DNA from: Stieleria bergensis
Lineage (GTDB): Bacteria; Planctomycetota; Planctomycetia; Pirellulales; Pirellulaceae
Direction: 5' to 3'
Length of the DNA stretch: 64,000 nt
NCBI GenBank assembly: GCA_007745635.1
Contig: CP036272.1
Coordinates: 372,001 to 436,000, forward strand
Each line of letters begins with the position of its first letter. The first letter of the stretch is position 1. The translations under genes were made by a program, and so were the position numbers. Positions 16,242-25,751 of this stretch are shown here, piece by piece. The notes under the pieces were generated by a model that saw only the letters and a list, made by a program, of their open reading frames with translations, had not been told where the DNA came from and did no database searches.

Positions 16242-17519
16242 CTAGCCGCCGATGGTGTCGCTGCCGACGAAGGGACGCAGCACTTGAGGGACGCTGATCG
16301 TGCCGTCAGCACGTTGGTGGTTTTCAAGGATGGCAATCATTGCGCGACCCGTGGCAACCGCCGTTCCATTTAATGTGTGCAGGAAGTGCGTCCCTTTTTC
16401 GCCGTCGATCTTGTAGCGAACATTCAGGCGGCGCGCTTGGTAGTCGGTGCAATTGCTGGTGCTGGTGACTTCGCCCCATTGACCGCCTTCGCCGCGCCCT
16501 GGCATCCAGGCTTCGAGGTCATATTTGCGGTAGGCTGGACCGCCTAGATCGCCGCTAGCCGTGTCGACGACGCGGTAAGGGATTTCCAGTGCATCGAAGA
16601 GTTCGCATTCCAGGCTTCGCATTTCTTCGTGAATCGCGGCGCTCTGGTCGGGCAGCGTGAAGGCGAACATTTCGACTTTGGTGAACTGGTGAACGCGATA
16701 CAGGCCTTTTGAGGCGCGTCCCGCCGCTCCGGCTTCGGTGCGGAAGCAGTGGCTCAGGCCGCAGACCTTGATTGGCAATTCGCTGGCCGAGACGGTTTGA
16801 CCGCTCATCATGCCACCGAGCGTGATCTCGGCGGTGGCAACTAAGTTCAGTTCCGTGTTTTCAATGCTGTAGATTTGTGTTTCTGGGCCACGTGGGTTGA
16901 ATCCTGTCCCTTTTAGGACCTCTGTGAGTGCCACGTCTGGGGTGGCAACAGGGGTGAAGCCTCGTTCGCAAAGAAAGTTGATCGCGAACTGTTGGAGAGC
17001 GAGGTCTAAACGGACCGCAGCATTTCTCAGGAAGTAGAATCCTGCACCCGCTACACGTGCACCGCCTTCAAAGTCAAACAGGTCGTGCTTTTCACCAAGT
17101 TGCAAGTGATCCAGTGGCTGAAAATCAAATCCGGGTTTTGCGGTCTTGCCGAAGCCAAGTTCTTTGGCATTATCTTCGCCGCCGGTTGGTGCGTCAGCGT
17201 GCGTGAGGTTGGGGATCAGGGTTTGGATTTCTAGGATCGTCTGGTCGAGCTCGTCGCAGGTCTTTTGCGCGTCGTCTTTTTCTTGACGCAGTTGGCGACC
17301 CTTTTCGATCAGGGCGTTGCGTTCTTCAGCGTCGCTCGCTTTGGGAATCTGCTTGCTGATTTCATTGGCTTGACGGTTGAGTTCTTGAGCCAGTTGCAGC
17401 TTTTCGAGTCGCTGCGTTTCCAGTTGGGAAATCTGCGAGACGTCACAGGAGACGCCGCGCCGTTCGCAATTGTCAGCGACAAGTTCAATGTTCTGCAGAA
17501 TGAATTTTCGATCAAGCAT
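16242..17519 (-). CDS. serS: Seryl-tRNA synthetase
   Basis: Class IIa synthetase that charges tRNA-Ser (and tRNA-Sec). The 425-residue length is typical. An N-terminal helical hairpin (about residues 30-105, rich in Gln/Glu/Lys) binds the tRNA long arm. The core has the TAEITLGGMMSG serine-pocket segment. Class II motif 2 is FRTEAGAAGRASKGLYRVHQF. Motif 3 is at the C-terminus, LNGTAVATGRAMIAILEN. The ATG at 17519 gives the canonical MLDRKFILQNIE start. It follows the M20 peptidase gene on the same strand, 77 nt away. Confidence 0.97.
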   Translation of the reverse strand: MLDRKFILQNIELVADNCERRGVSCDVSQISQLETQRLEKLQLAQELNRQANEISKQIPKASDAEERNALIEKGRQLRQEKDDAQKTCDELDQTILEIQTLIPNLTHADAPTGGEDNAKELGFGKTAKPGFDFQPLDHLQLGEKHDLFDFEGGARVAGAGFYFLRNAAVRLDLALQQFAINFLCERGFTPVATPDVALTEVLKGTGFNPRGPETQIYSIENTELNLVATAEITLGGMMSGQTVSASELPIKVCGLSHCFRTEAGAAGRASKGLYRVHQFTKVEMFAFTLPDQSAAIHEEMRSLECELFDALEIPYRVVDTASGDLGGPAYRKYDLEAWMPGRGEGGQWGEVTSTSNCTDYQARRLNVRYKIDGEKGTHFLHTLNGTAVATGRAMIAILENHQRADGTISVPQVLRPFVGSDTIGG

Positions 17520-17596
17520 GGTAAGTGGTCAACACGCGGTGTTGAGGTTGTGTCTAGAGAGGAGTGTAAGCGATGTTTGGTCAGCCTCGGCGAGGC

Positions 17597-19018
17597 TTAG
17601 CCTTGTTGGTGCTCGGCAGCAATTTGGTGCCAAAGTCGAGCGGAGGCTTCAATGCCGCGATAATAGTCGGCGATGCGGAATTTTTCGTTAGGGCTATGGG
17701 TATTGTCGTCGGACAAGCCCCAGCCAAGCAATAAGCAGTCACAATCCAGGACTTGCTGAAAGCGAGCGACGATCGGGATCGAGCCGCCTTCGCGGATCAG
17801 CACCGGGGCGGTGTCGAAGGCCGCTTCGATCGCGCTCGATGCAGCTCTGGCAAAGGGAGTCTCGATGTCGGCCAGCATGCCAGGGGCACCATGGTCGTCT
17901 TCCAATTCCCAACGAACGCCCTTTGGTGCGAGTTCGCCGAGGCGTTGTCGCAGCGCGGCAGAGAGTGCTTTGGGGCACTGGTTGGGAACCAAGCGGAAGC
18001 TCAGTTTGGCAGAGGCCACTGCGGGAATGATTGTCTTGACGCCTTCGCCTTGGTGCCCAGAGGTGATGCCATTGATGTCGAATGTGGGACGCGCCCAGCG
18101 TCGTTCGTCGGTGCTGTAGCCCGTTTCGCCAAACAGTTCGTCCACACCGATCACCGCAGCGAAGGAGGCGTCGTCATTTGGCAGGTCGTTCCACTGCTGG
18201 CGTTGCTGGTCGCTTAGCGGTTGAACGTCATCATAGTATCCGGGGATCTGGATCACGCCCTGGTCATCCACCAATCCGGCAAGCATCTTGCACAAGGCGA
18301 TTGCGGGGTTCATGACGGCGCCGCCGAATGAGCCACTGTGTAAGTCTTGGTTGGGCCCGCTGACGGCTAACTCAAACGTGGCAATGCCACGCAAGCCATA
18401 GGTGATCGCCGGTTGGCCGTCGGCGTACTGGCTGCTGTCGCTGATCACCACGCAATCACAAGCCAGTTGCTCGGCAAGATCCGGTAGCATCTGTTCGAGG
18501 CTTTCGCTGCCGACCTCTTCTTCACCTTCGATGATGAATTTGATTTGCAAGGGCAGTGTCTGGCCGCTTGCTAGCCACTGGCAGACGCTTTGCACGTGTG
18601 TCAGGACTTGTCCCTTGTCATCCGTGGCACCGCGAGCGTACAGGTTGCCGTCTCGTTCGGTCGGCTCAAAGGGGCCACTGATCCAGTCTTCCAGTGGCTC
18701 GACAGGCTGCACGTCGTAGTGGCCATAAACCAGCACGACAGGAGCCCCAGGGACGGGCGGCGTGTGAGCGATCACGATGGGGTGTCGCTGAGTTTGGATC
18801 ACGTTGACATCAAGTCCGGCGTTTCGCAGCTTGTCCGTGACCCATTGGCAGCCCGCCTGAACTTCGGCCAGTTTGCTGCTGTCGCTACTGATGCTGGGAA
18901 TCTTCAGCCACTGGACCAAGTCGTCCAGCATTGTCGCGCGTTGCTGGTGCAGAACCTGAACCAGAGCGTCAAGATCTTGAACGTTGGAGGGGGAGCCAGT
19001 GGATGAATTCGAGTTCAC
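17597..19018 (-). CDS. M20 family dipeptidase or deacylase
   Basis: Cytoplasmic zinc-dependent dipeptidase-like enzyme, 473 residues. Metal-site motifs: VLVYGHYDVQPVEPLEDW (His, Asp), GATDDKGQVL (bridging Asp), EGEEEVGSESL (catalytic Glu), then SDSSQYADGQPA and, near the C-terminus, a GGSIPIV segment. The dimerisation lid lies in the middle. I place the start at GTG 19018 because AGGA lies about 8 nt upstream and the residues before it are not conserved-looking, although the frame stays open to 19354. The substrate within the family (peptides, carnosine-like or acyl amino acids) cannot be told. Confidence 0.88.
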   Translation of the reverse strand: MNSNSSTGSPSNVQDLDALVQVLHQQRATMLDDLVQWLKIPSISSDSSKLAEVQAGCQWVTDKLRNAGLDVNVIQTQRHPIVIAHTPPVPGAPVVLVYGHYDVQPVEPLEDWISGPFEPTERDGNLYARGATDDKGQVLTHVQSVCQWLASGQTLPLQIKFIIEGEEEVGSESLEQMLPDLAEQLACDCVVISDSSQYADGQPAITYGLRGIATFELAVSGPNQDLHSGSFGGAVMNPAIALCKMLAGLVDDQGVIQIPGYYDDVQPLSDQQRQQWNDLPNDDASFAAVIGVDELFGETGYSTDERRWARPTFDINGITSGHQGEGVKTIIPAVASAKLSFRLVPNQCPKALSAALRQRLGELAPKGVRWELEDDHGAPGMLADIETPFARAASSAIEAAFDTAPVLIREGGSIPIVARFQQVLDCDCLLLGWGLSDDNTHSPNEKFRIADYYRGIEASARLWHQIAAEHQQG

Positions 19019-19553
19019 CGGTTCAGTCCTGGTGGTAAAGGGTGTTGGGGCGATCAGGTTGAAACAACCGCGCCAAAAATGTTGAATCTCGGTTCGGCGT
19101 GGCAATCGCCGTGCGTGGGGGCGAAGATTACACTGTCGAATTACGAAAAAATCGCCGATTTCTGCGCTCACCTGCTGAGGCGAGGGCGCTAAAATAAGCT
19201 GCCTCGCATGAAAGTGACAGTGGGCTCGGCCCGCCAAGCGATCACCTGTTTCCCGGTTTCGACTACGCAGCATCCTGCCGGACTGCATCATGTCCAATCC
19301 GGGTTGGCACGACCAGTCCTGTTGGGGGCGGTTTTTGCTAAGATGTGCAGCCAATCGCTTGGTGGTTGGTCCGTCTCAGGCGGTTCTGCACCGGCTTGAC
19401 GACGAAACGTATCCTCCATGGTTCCGTTGTGCCCTAAAAACTGGAGATCGGCCCACTGGGGCCCCATCCCAGTGCGAAATGTCGGCTTATCATTCGCTGA
19501 GCGATTGTATTCATTTCCTGTGTTGCCTACTCTTTTGTTTGTTCGTTCCGGCC
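19019..19553. other. Intergenic stretch before clpS
   Basis: About 535 nt between the divergent M20 peptidase and clpS genes. The clpS frame stays open upstream to 19290, but that extension has no recognisable domain. Overlapping short frames on both strands are not convincing. No RNA gene or repeat was seen. Confidence 0.45.
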
Positions 19554-19925
19554 ATGTCTCACGATCCGTTTTCAGTAGATTTCGACCAAATCGCCGTCGC
19601 CGAACCGGCTGATCGTCAGCAGAAACAAGCTCAGTCTGGGAAGAAGAAACCCAAAAAACAGCCTCGCTACCACGTGATTCTGTGGGATGATTCACACCAT
19701 ACCTATGAGTACGTGGTGATGATGATGCAGAAGCTGTTTCGCTATCCCTGGGAGAAAGGGCTGCTGATTGCCGATGAAGTTGATAAACGCGGCCGGGCCA
19801 TTTGCATGACGACCACGATGGAGCATGCCGAGCTCAAGCGGGACCAGATTCACGCGTTCGGTAAAGACGATCTGATCCCTCGCTGCAAAGGCAGCATGAG
19901 TGCGACGATCGAACCGGTCGAATAA
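19554..19925 (+). CDS. clpS: ATP-dependent Clp protease adaptor ClpS
   Basis: ClpS hands N-degron proteins to ClpA-ClpP. The 123-residue product has a poorly conserved, charged N-terminus (residues 1-45, Lys/Gln-rich), then the ClpS core: YHVILWDDSHHTYEYVVMMM, where the DD and Tyr resemble the N-degron pocket, followed by LFRYPWEKG and EVDKRGRAICMTTTMEHAELKRDQI. The start is placed at ATG 19554 because the upstream open frame has no family resemblance. It is followed 26 nt later by mtaB on the same strand, so the two are probably co-transcribed. Confidence 0.9.
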   Translation: MSHDPFSVDFDQIAVAEPADRQQKQAQSGKKKPKKQPRYHVILWDDSHHTYEYVVMMMQKLFRYPWEKGLLIADEVDKRGRAICMTTTMEHAELKRDQIHAFGKDDLIPRCKGSMSATIEPVE

Positions 19926-19951
19926 CGCCTTTAGAGTTCTCTTATCGTACT

Positions 19952-21265
19952 ATGTCGGCAAAGTTAAAAGTCACCACCCTGGGCTGTAAAGTCAACCAGT
20001 ACGAAACAGAACTGGTTCGCCAGGGATTGCAGCGCGTCGGTTTTCAAGACGCCGCCGACAGCGAGTCTGCGGATGTGTGCTTGGTCAACACCTGCACCGT
20101 CACCAATCAGGGCGACGCTAAAAGCCGGCAAGTCATTCGCCGCATGGCTCGTGAAAACCCCGACGCCAGAATCGTCGTGATGGGATGTTATGCCACGCGA
20201 GCACCCGAGGAGGTCGCCGCCCTGCCCGGGGTCGCTGAAGTGGTGACCGACAAACGCGAGCTTCCCGACTTGATGTCTCGATTCGGTGTCGTGGATGTTC
20301 CGACAGGATTGGACGGCTTCTCTGGTCGGCATCGCGCTTACGTCAAGGTTCAGGACGGTTGCTTGCTGCGTTGCAGTTACTGCATCATCCCCCATGTGCG
20401 ACCCGATCTGACGTCGCGACCGATGCAGCATATTATCGATGAAGTCAGTCGACTAACAGACGCTGGGCATCGCGAAGTTGTGTTGACTGGCATTCACCTG
20501 GGGCACTACGGAGTCGATTGGAACCGAAACAAGCCACGTGAGGAATGGACACGCCTGTCCCACTTAGTCACGGAGCTGTGCCGGCTACCCGGAGACTTTC
20601 GCATTCGACTGTCCAGCATTGAAGCCACTGAAGTCACACGCAGCTTGATCGCCGCGATGAACGAATTTCCAGAACGAATCGTGCCCCACGTTCACCTGTG
20701 CTTGCAAGCTGGCAGTGATTCTGTCTTGCGACGGATGCGACGACGCTGGGGCACGCGAATGTTTCTCGATCGCTGTCGCTTGCTGCGTGATTCGGTGGAA
20801 AATCCAGCGATCACAACGGACATCATTGCTGGTTTTCCCGGTGAAACGGAAGAGGAGTTTCAGCAGACCCTGGAGACTTGTCGCGAAGCGGGTTTCTCAA
20901 AGATCCATGCCTTTCCCTTTAGCGCCCGTCGCGGCACGCCGGCTGCCGAAATGAAGGATCAGATCCCCGGTGATGTCAAAAGCCAACGCGTGCATCGGTT
21001 GACCGAGCTGGAAAGCGAACTCCGGCAAGACTACTTCAAGTCCCTGGTCGGCAGTGAAGTTCAGGTGCTCGTCGAATCCAGCAAAACCCTAGTGCAGCTT
21101 GGTGATCCTGAGACGTCAGGTGACACCTTGGTGCGCGGGACGAGTTGCCGCTATGCACCTGCAGAGTGGACCGCCGAGTCAGCGGTTGCCGCACAACCTG
21201 GCGACTTAGTACGCGCGAAAGTCGTTGCCGGCGATTCAGAAAAAATCTTGGTCAATCCAGTTTGA
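19952..21265 (+). CDS. mtaB: tRNA (t6A37) methylthiotransferase MtaB
   Basis: Radical SAM enzyme that adds a methylthio group to t6A37 in ANN-decoding tRNAs. The 437 residues carry both iron-sulfur sites: the UPF0004 domain cysteines C12 (TLGCKVNQYE), C48 (NTCTVTN) and C79 (MGCYATR), and the radical SAM triad C137, C141 and C144 in QDGCLLRCSYCIIPHVRP. The MtaB-type KVNQYE and TNQGDAKSR support MtaB over MiaB or RimO. A C-terminal TRAM-like region follows (about 365-437). Its last 14 nt overlap the end of the convergent speA gene. Confidence 0.93.
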   Translation: MSAKLKVTTLGCKVNQYETELVRQGLQRVGFQDAADSESADVCLVNTCTVTNQGDAKSRQVIRRMARENPDARIVVMGCYATRAPEEVAALPGVAEVVTDKRELPDLMSRFGVVDVPTGLDGFSGRHRAYVKVQDGCLLRCSYCIIPHVRPDLTSRPMQHIIDEVSRLTDAGHREVVLTGIHLGHYGVDWNRNKPREEWTRLSHLVTELCRLPGDFRIRLSSIEATEVTRSLIAAMNEFPERIVPHVHLCLQAGSDSVLRRMRRRWGTRMFLDRCRLLRDSVENPAITTDIIAGFPGETEEEFQQTLETCREAGFSKIHAFPFSARRGTPAAEMKDQIPGDVKSQRVHRLTELESELRQDYFKSLVGSEVQVLVESSKTLVQLGDPETSGDTLVRGTSCRYAPAEWTAESAVAAQPGDLVRAKVVAGDSEKILVNPV

Positions 21266-23351
21266 TCGATTCCAAGGGCGTGCGATCAACGATCGGCGAA
21301 AGGTACGTGTACCCTGCCAACGCTGCTTCAAAAGCCTTGGCCATTCGCCCGGCTTGCTGCTGATCAATTCGTTCGCTGTCGATCGCGTCTTCGATGTTTT
21401 GGCCAATCCGATCCAGTAGCTCGCGGTCCTCGTATTGCACATAGCTGAGCACTTCGGACACCGTGTCACCCTTGACGATCGAGCAGATTTTCAACGCATC
21501 ATCGTGGCACTGCACGTGCACAGCATGTGTGTCGCCAAATAAGTTATGCAGATCGCCCAGGATTTCTTGGTAGGCACCAACCAGAAAGACAGCCAGCGTG
21601 TAACGTTCCTGTTCACGCAGCGGATGGACTCGTAAGGTGTCGTTGCGACCTTCTCCACAGATGAATGAGTCCACTTTCCCGTCGCTGTCGCAAGTGATGT
21701 CTCCTAGCACTGCATTGCGTGTCGGTTCTTCGGTTAAACGCCGAGTCGGCATGATGGGGAAAATTTGGTCGATTGCCCAGGCATCTGGCAGTGATTGGAA
21801 CAGTGAGAAGTTGACAAAGTAGATGTCCGATAGCATGCGGTCTAGGTGCGCAAGCTCTTCGGGGATCGTGCCGTCCCCTTTGTCTTTGGCAATCTCTCTA
21901 ACACGCTGGCAAACGGCAAAAAATAGGTTTTCAGCATCGACTCGCTGTTCTAGTGGCAAGTAGCCGCCACCGAATAAATGGATGCACATGTCGAGAGCGA
22001 CTTCTGCATCATGGAAGGTTTCCATGTGATTGGCGGGAGTCAAGTTGCGGTAGCTTTCCCAGAGCGTTTTCACGGGTTGTTCGTAGTTTTCTGGGGGGCC
22101 GCTGGGCAGGAGATTGCTGGCGTCTGCTGTGGATTCGGCTGTGGCAGGCTTGGCCCAAGTCGGTAATTCGGGAAGGCCGGGTTGAGAGACGCCTAAGGTG
22201 TCCAGGACAAGGACGCTGTGGTGAGCGGCGACGGCCCGGCCGGTTTCGGTCATCAAAATCGGGTGCGTGACGCCAGCTTCATCGCACACCCTTTTTACAT
22301 GTGAAACCACATCGTTGGCGTATTCCTGCGTGCTGTAGTTCATGCTGGATTCGCTGTCGGAATGCGTCCCAGTGTAGTCGACCCCCAGGCCGCCACCGAC
22401 ATCCAGGTAGCCCATCTTGGCGCCGCGCCGTTTGAGGTCGACGTAGATTCGTGAGGCTTCGGTGATCGCCGTTTTGACTTGGCGAATGTCGCTGATTTGG
22501 CTGCCCAGGTGAAAGTGCAAGATTTCGAAGCAGTCTGCATAGCCCTGCTCAATCATACGATCCAGCGCGTGCAACACTTGGGCGACCGTCAGGCCGAATT
22601 TGCTGCGATAGCCGCCACTGGCTTCCCAGCGGCCGCTGCCACGGGTGGCTAGTTTGACGCGGATGCCAAGCCGCGGCCGAACGCCAACTTCTTTGGCAAC
22701 GCGGAAGATCAAGTCCAGTTCGCTTGCCTTTTCGACGACGGGGAAAACTGTCCGTCCCAGTTTTTGGGCCATCATTGCTAGGCGAATGAATTCTTCATCT
22801 TTAAAGCCATTGCAAATGATGGGCAGCGTGGGGTCGCTCATCGCAATCGCTGCTAGCAGTTCTGGTTTGCTGCCTGCTTCAACGCCAAATCCCAGTTTGC
22901 GACTTTCGTCCAAGACCTGCTGGATGACTTCCCGTTGCTGGTTGACTTTGATTGGAAAGACGCACTGATACCGATTGTCGTATCGCTCTTCACGGATCGC
23001 TTGTTGAAAGCACTGATTGAGCGCGTTCAGTCGATCACGCAGGATATCGTTAAAACGGATCAGGATCGGCAGTTCCAGACCGCGATCACAAAGCCGATCC
23101 ACCAAGCGATTCAGGTCAATTTCTGGACCGGCTTGAGTGGGGCGAACCAGGATCGAGCCCTCGGGGGAGATCGAGAAGTAGGGCGCGCCCCAGCGGTTGA
23201 TGCCGTACTCTTCAGCAGCATCGTCGATGGTCCAGCCCGAGTGAGGTTGCGGTTTGTCTATTGAATGCAAGTCCTGTTCGCTGGCAGAGGAAGCTTGGTT
23301 GGTGCGCTGGTCAGCCGATGTTTGACCCTGACGAATGATCTGAGCACACAT
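21252..23351 (-). CDS. speA: Biosynthetic arginine decarboxylase
   Basis: PLP-dependent decarboxylase (fold III) that converts arginine to agmatine for polyamine synthesis. The 699-residue product carries VFPIKVNQQREV (PLP-binding lysine), GFGVEAGSKPELL, an IICNGFKDEEF segment, FEILHFHLGSQISDIR, YLDVGGGLGVDYTG (phosphate cup), and near 580-600 the GDITCDSDGKVD metal/active-site segment. It is somewhat longer than E. coli SpeA because of about 45 N-terminal residues rich in Ser/Gln. The ATG at 23351 is used. No ADC riboswitch or leader was identified. Confidence 0.94.
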   Translation of the reverse strand: MCAQIIRQGQTSADQRTNQASSASEQDLHSIDKPQPHSGWTIDDAAEEYGINRWGAPYFSISPEGSILVRPTQAGPEIDLNRLVDRLCDRGLELPILIRFNDILRDRLNALNQCFQQAIREERYDNRYQCVFPIKVNQQREVIQQVLDESRKLGFGVEAGSKPELLAAIAMSDPTLPIICNGFKDEEFIRLAMMAQKLGRTVFPVVEKASELDLIFRVAKEVGVRPRLGIRVKLATRGSGRWEASGGYRSKFGLTVAQVLHALDRMIEQGYADCFEILHFHLGSQISDIRQVKTAITEASRIYVDLKRRGAKMGYLDVGGGLGVDYTGTHSDSESSMNYSTQEYANDVVSHVKRVCDEAGVTHPILMTETGRAVAAHHSVLVLDTLGVSQPGLPELPTWAKPATAESTADASNLLPSGPPENYEQPVKTLWESYRNLTPANHMETFHDAEVALDMCIHLFGGGYLPLEQRVDAENLFFAVCQRVREIAKDKGDGTIPEELAHLDRMLSDIYFVNFSLFQSLPDAWAIDQIFPIMPTRRLTEEPTRNAVLGDITCDSDGKVDSFICGEGRNDTLRVHPLREQERYTLAVFLVGAYQEILGDLHNLFGDTHAVHVQCHDDALKICSIVKGDTVSEVLSYVQYEDRELLDRIGQNIEDAIDSERIDQQQAGRMAKAFEAALAGYTYLSPIVDRTPLESIKLD

Positions 23352-23447
23352 GCCGGGCGTTCCCCGAAAGCGAGTTAGTTGTTAGTGGCAGGTCGGCAGC
23401 TGCGCTTCGCGGTCGGTTGCGTTTCGGCAACACGATGCCTGCGACGT

Positions 23448-24428
23448 TTAGCCTGCGACGGGGCTGGGGGCATCATCTTGATAGATTTCTTTGATACGGC
23501 GATAGCTATCAAGGAAGTCGGTGATTGATCTGGTGCGGTCGTCTGCTTGCGGTTCGATCATCTTCATGATGATTCGTGCCAACGCAGGGTTTACATTTGG
23601 ACAGGTGTCTGTCAGTTCCTTCGGCTCGCGAGTGTCGTGATTCAAGGCTGCTCGGCCGGTCACGTCATCGCCTTGCCAAGGGTGCTTGTAGCCAATCATA
23701 CAGTAGAACGTCACGCCCAGCGAGAAGATGTCGACGCGTTTATCGGTGGGGCGGCGACGAACGACCTCCGGTGACATGTAAAGCGGTGTTCCCGTTCGAT
23801 TGCCCGGGGCCATATAAGGTGGTTCGGCCGGAACGGTTAAGCCAAAGTCGATCAGTTTGATGTCTTCTGAGCCGGGCAGCAGGATAAAGTTGCGCGGGCA
23901 GATATCACGGTGAATGAACTCTTGCTGATGCACGTACTTGAGTGCTTCGGCCATCGATTTGATCAGCTTCAGTCGCTTGCCAGCAAGGTGCTGTTCTTGC
24001 TTTTTTACGATCACGTTTTGCAGCACAGGGCCGCGGACGAACTCCATGATGATCACGGGGAAGCCCTTCGTTGAGACACCCACTTCGTAGGTTTCGACGA
24101 CGTTGGGGTGGTGCATTCCCAGAGCGATCTGGCCTTCGCTCGGCTTTTTGAATTGTTTAAAGCGTCCTTCAAACGCTTCAACCTTTTCGGGGTCCAGCAC
24201 TTTGACGCCTACGACTTGATTGTCGTTGTTAGAATCCTTGGCGGCAAAGAACTTGGCCATCGTACCGGTGACGGCGGTTCGTTCAAGCTGGAAGCGTCCT
24301 TCCAGGTCGATTGCCCTGCCGGATGACTTGCCGGATGACTTGCCGGATGACTTGCCGGATGACTTGCCGGATGACTTGCCGGATGACTTGCCGCCCAGCA
24401 TTGATTTAAATGAATCAAGAAGGCCCAT
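23448..24428 (-). CDS. Eukaryotic-like Ser/Thr protein kinase with (KSSG)6 linker
   Basis: A 326-residue Hanks-type kinase. After MGLLDSFKSMLGG comes a six-fold KSSG repeat. The kinase domain begins FQLERTAVTGTMAKF. The ATP lysine sits in VVGVKVLD, catalytic HRDICPRNFIL, then KLIDFG and MSPEVV. The C-terminus ends soon after the domain, so there is no transmembrane or sensor part. The ATG at 24428 is chosen (a longer frame to 24467 exists) because it lies 7 nt after the accD stop, giving a tight operon. Planctomycetes have many such kinases; the target is unknown. Its link to accD is only genomic. Confidence 0.9.
   Translation of the reverse strand: MGLLDSFKSMLGGKSSGKSSGKSSGKSSGKSSGKSSGRAIDLEGRFQLERTAVTGTMAKFFAAKDSNNDNQVVGVKVLDPEKVEAFEGRFKQFKKPSEGQIALGMHHPNVVETYEVGVSTKGFPVIIMEFVRGPVLQNVIVKKQEQHLAGKRLKLIKSMAEALKYVHQQEFIHRDICPRNFILLPGSEDIKLIDFGLTVPAEPPYMAPGNRTGTPLYMSPEVVRRRPTDKRVDIFSLGVTFYCMIGYKHPWQGDDVTGRAALNHDTREPKELTDTCPNVNPALARIIMKMIEPQADDRTRSITDFLDSYRRIKEIYQDDAPSPVAG
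24321..24392. repeat. 12-bp in-frame tandem repeat, six copies, in kinase gene
   Basis: Six identical copies of ggatgacttgcc on the plus strand, read on the minus strand as Lys-Ser-Ser-Gly. All six copies are identical at the DNA level, which points to recent expansion rather than selection on the peptide alone. Confidence 0.95.
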
Positions 24429-24435
24429 CGTGTCT

Positions 24436-25320
24436 CTATTTTCCGCAGTAATCGATTGCCCGAGCAATCTCGGTCTTTAGATTCTTTCGTTCCACAATGC
24501 GGTCGATGAAGCCATGCTCCAAAAAGAACTCGCTGGTCTGGAAACCTTCGGGAAGTTCAATGCCGATCGTCGCTTTAATCGTTCGTGGACCAGCAAAACC
24601 AATCAATGCCTTGGGTTCAGCGAAGCAGAGGTCGCCCAGTGAGGCAAAACTGGCTGCCACTCCACCCATCGTCGGGTTGGTCAACACGCTGATGAATAGT
24701 CCGCCAGCTTTGTCGTACCGAGCCAATGCTGCACTTACCTTGGCCATCTGCATCAGGGACAGGATGCCTTCATGCATGCGAGCTCCGCCACCGCTAGCAC
24801 TGATGATAATCAAAGGCAGGTTCTGTTTGGTGGAATGTTCGATCAGACGGGTCAAACGTTCACCGACGACCGATCCCATGCTGCCCATGATGAAGGCACT
24901 GTCGGTCACAGCAATCGAGACGCGGCGGGCGCGAACCATTCCCACGCCGGTGACCACGGCATCGGTTAGCCCGGTGCGTTTCTGTTCACCCACCAACCGT
25001 TCGACGTAGCGTTTGCGATCGGAGAACTCCAGTGGATCGGTCGAGCGTAATTGCTCGTTCATTGGCTCGAAGGTCCCCTCGTCGATCACCTGATTGATGC
25101 GATCGGGCGCCGAAACATAGAAGTGGTGTTCGCACTTCGGGCACACGTTCAGCCGCTGCTCAACTTCTTTCTTATAAACGCTCGCACCACATGCGGGGCA
25201 TTTCAGCCACAGGCCCTCAGGCACGCCACGCTTCTTGGGAGTGTTGGAGGGAGAGGGGGTAGATTCAGACATGGTCGGCTGTGCGGAGGAGGCGACGGCA
25301 GAAGATTCGACGTTGGCCAT
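24436..25320 (-). CDS. accD: Acetyl-CoA carboxylase carboxyltransferase subunit beta
   Basis: The beta half of the carboxyltransferase, making malonyl-CoA for fatty acid synthesis. The 294-residue product has the N-terminal zinc ribbon C41-x2-C44...C60-x2-C63. The crotonase-like domain follows: AVVTGVG, FAFMGS-type [27 protein letters not shown] (oxyanion hole and CoA site) and [13 protein letters not shown]. The start is ATG 25320; a GTG 15 nt upstream is an alternative. Residues 1-34 are Ser/Pro-rich. accA is not adjacent. The kinase gene follows after 7 nt. Confidence 0.95.
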   Translation of the reverse strand: MANVESSAVASSAQPTMSESTPSPSNTPKKRGVPEGLWLKCPACGASVYKKEVEQRLNVCPKCEHHFYVSAPDRINQVIDEGTFEPMNEQLRSTDPLEFSDRKRYVERLVGEQKRTGLTDAVVTGVGMVRARRVSIAVTDSAFIMGSMGSVVGERLTRLIEHSTKQNLPLIIISASGGGARMHEGILSLMQMAKVSAALARYDKAGGLFISVLTNPTMGGVAASFASLGDLCFAEPKALIGFAGPRTIKATIGIELPEGFQTSEFFLEHGFIDRIVERKNLKTEIARAIDYCGK

Positions 25321-25751
25321 AATGAGGGCAAACACACGACTAGGGGTGGACTTAAACGACGCCTGGAAAGTCTAGCTAAAAGTTCTTGAATTCTCAGCCC
25401 CAAATGCAACGGCTTAGCCTGTTCGGGTGTGGTTGTGCCGCCCGGCGGGTGTTTTTAAGCCCTGCTCTGCGTTTTTTGGCGATCATTGCTGGTTGTTTCC
25501 AGAACGCTTTTGGTTGTCCCCACAGCGATCCGGCCCGCTAGGCTGGGCGGCCACGCACTTCGTCGCTGCCCGCGTGACTTCTGTTGCCCTGAGGCTGGTT
25601 GAGGCAAAAAGTTGGGCTAAACTAGTCGCTCTCCCGCCCCTGGCTGTTTCAAGCCACCGATACAAGCTGCTGTTTTCAGCTGCCCGTTCAAACCCCTGGC
25701 AGGCACTTGCTTGCACCCCAATTGCTCTCTTGATTCGTAAGGTCATCCCCT
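25321..25751. other. Divergent intergenic region accD / FAD oxidoreductase
   Basis: About 430 nt that must hold two divergent promoters. I found no operator, riboswitch or RNA gene. Overlapping frames (for example 25427-25876) look like shadows. Confidence 0.4.

Noticed and set aside
19290-19553. N-terminal extension of ClpS
   Set aside because: The frame is open, but the extension has no family likeness and ClpS is complete from ATG 19554.
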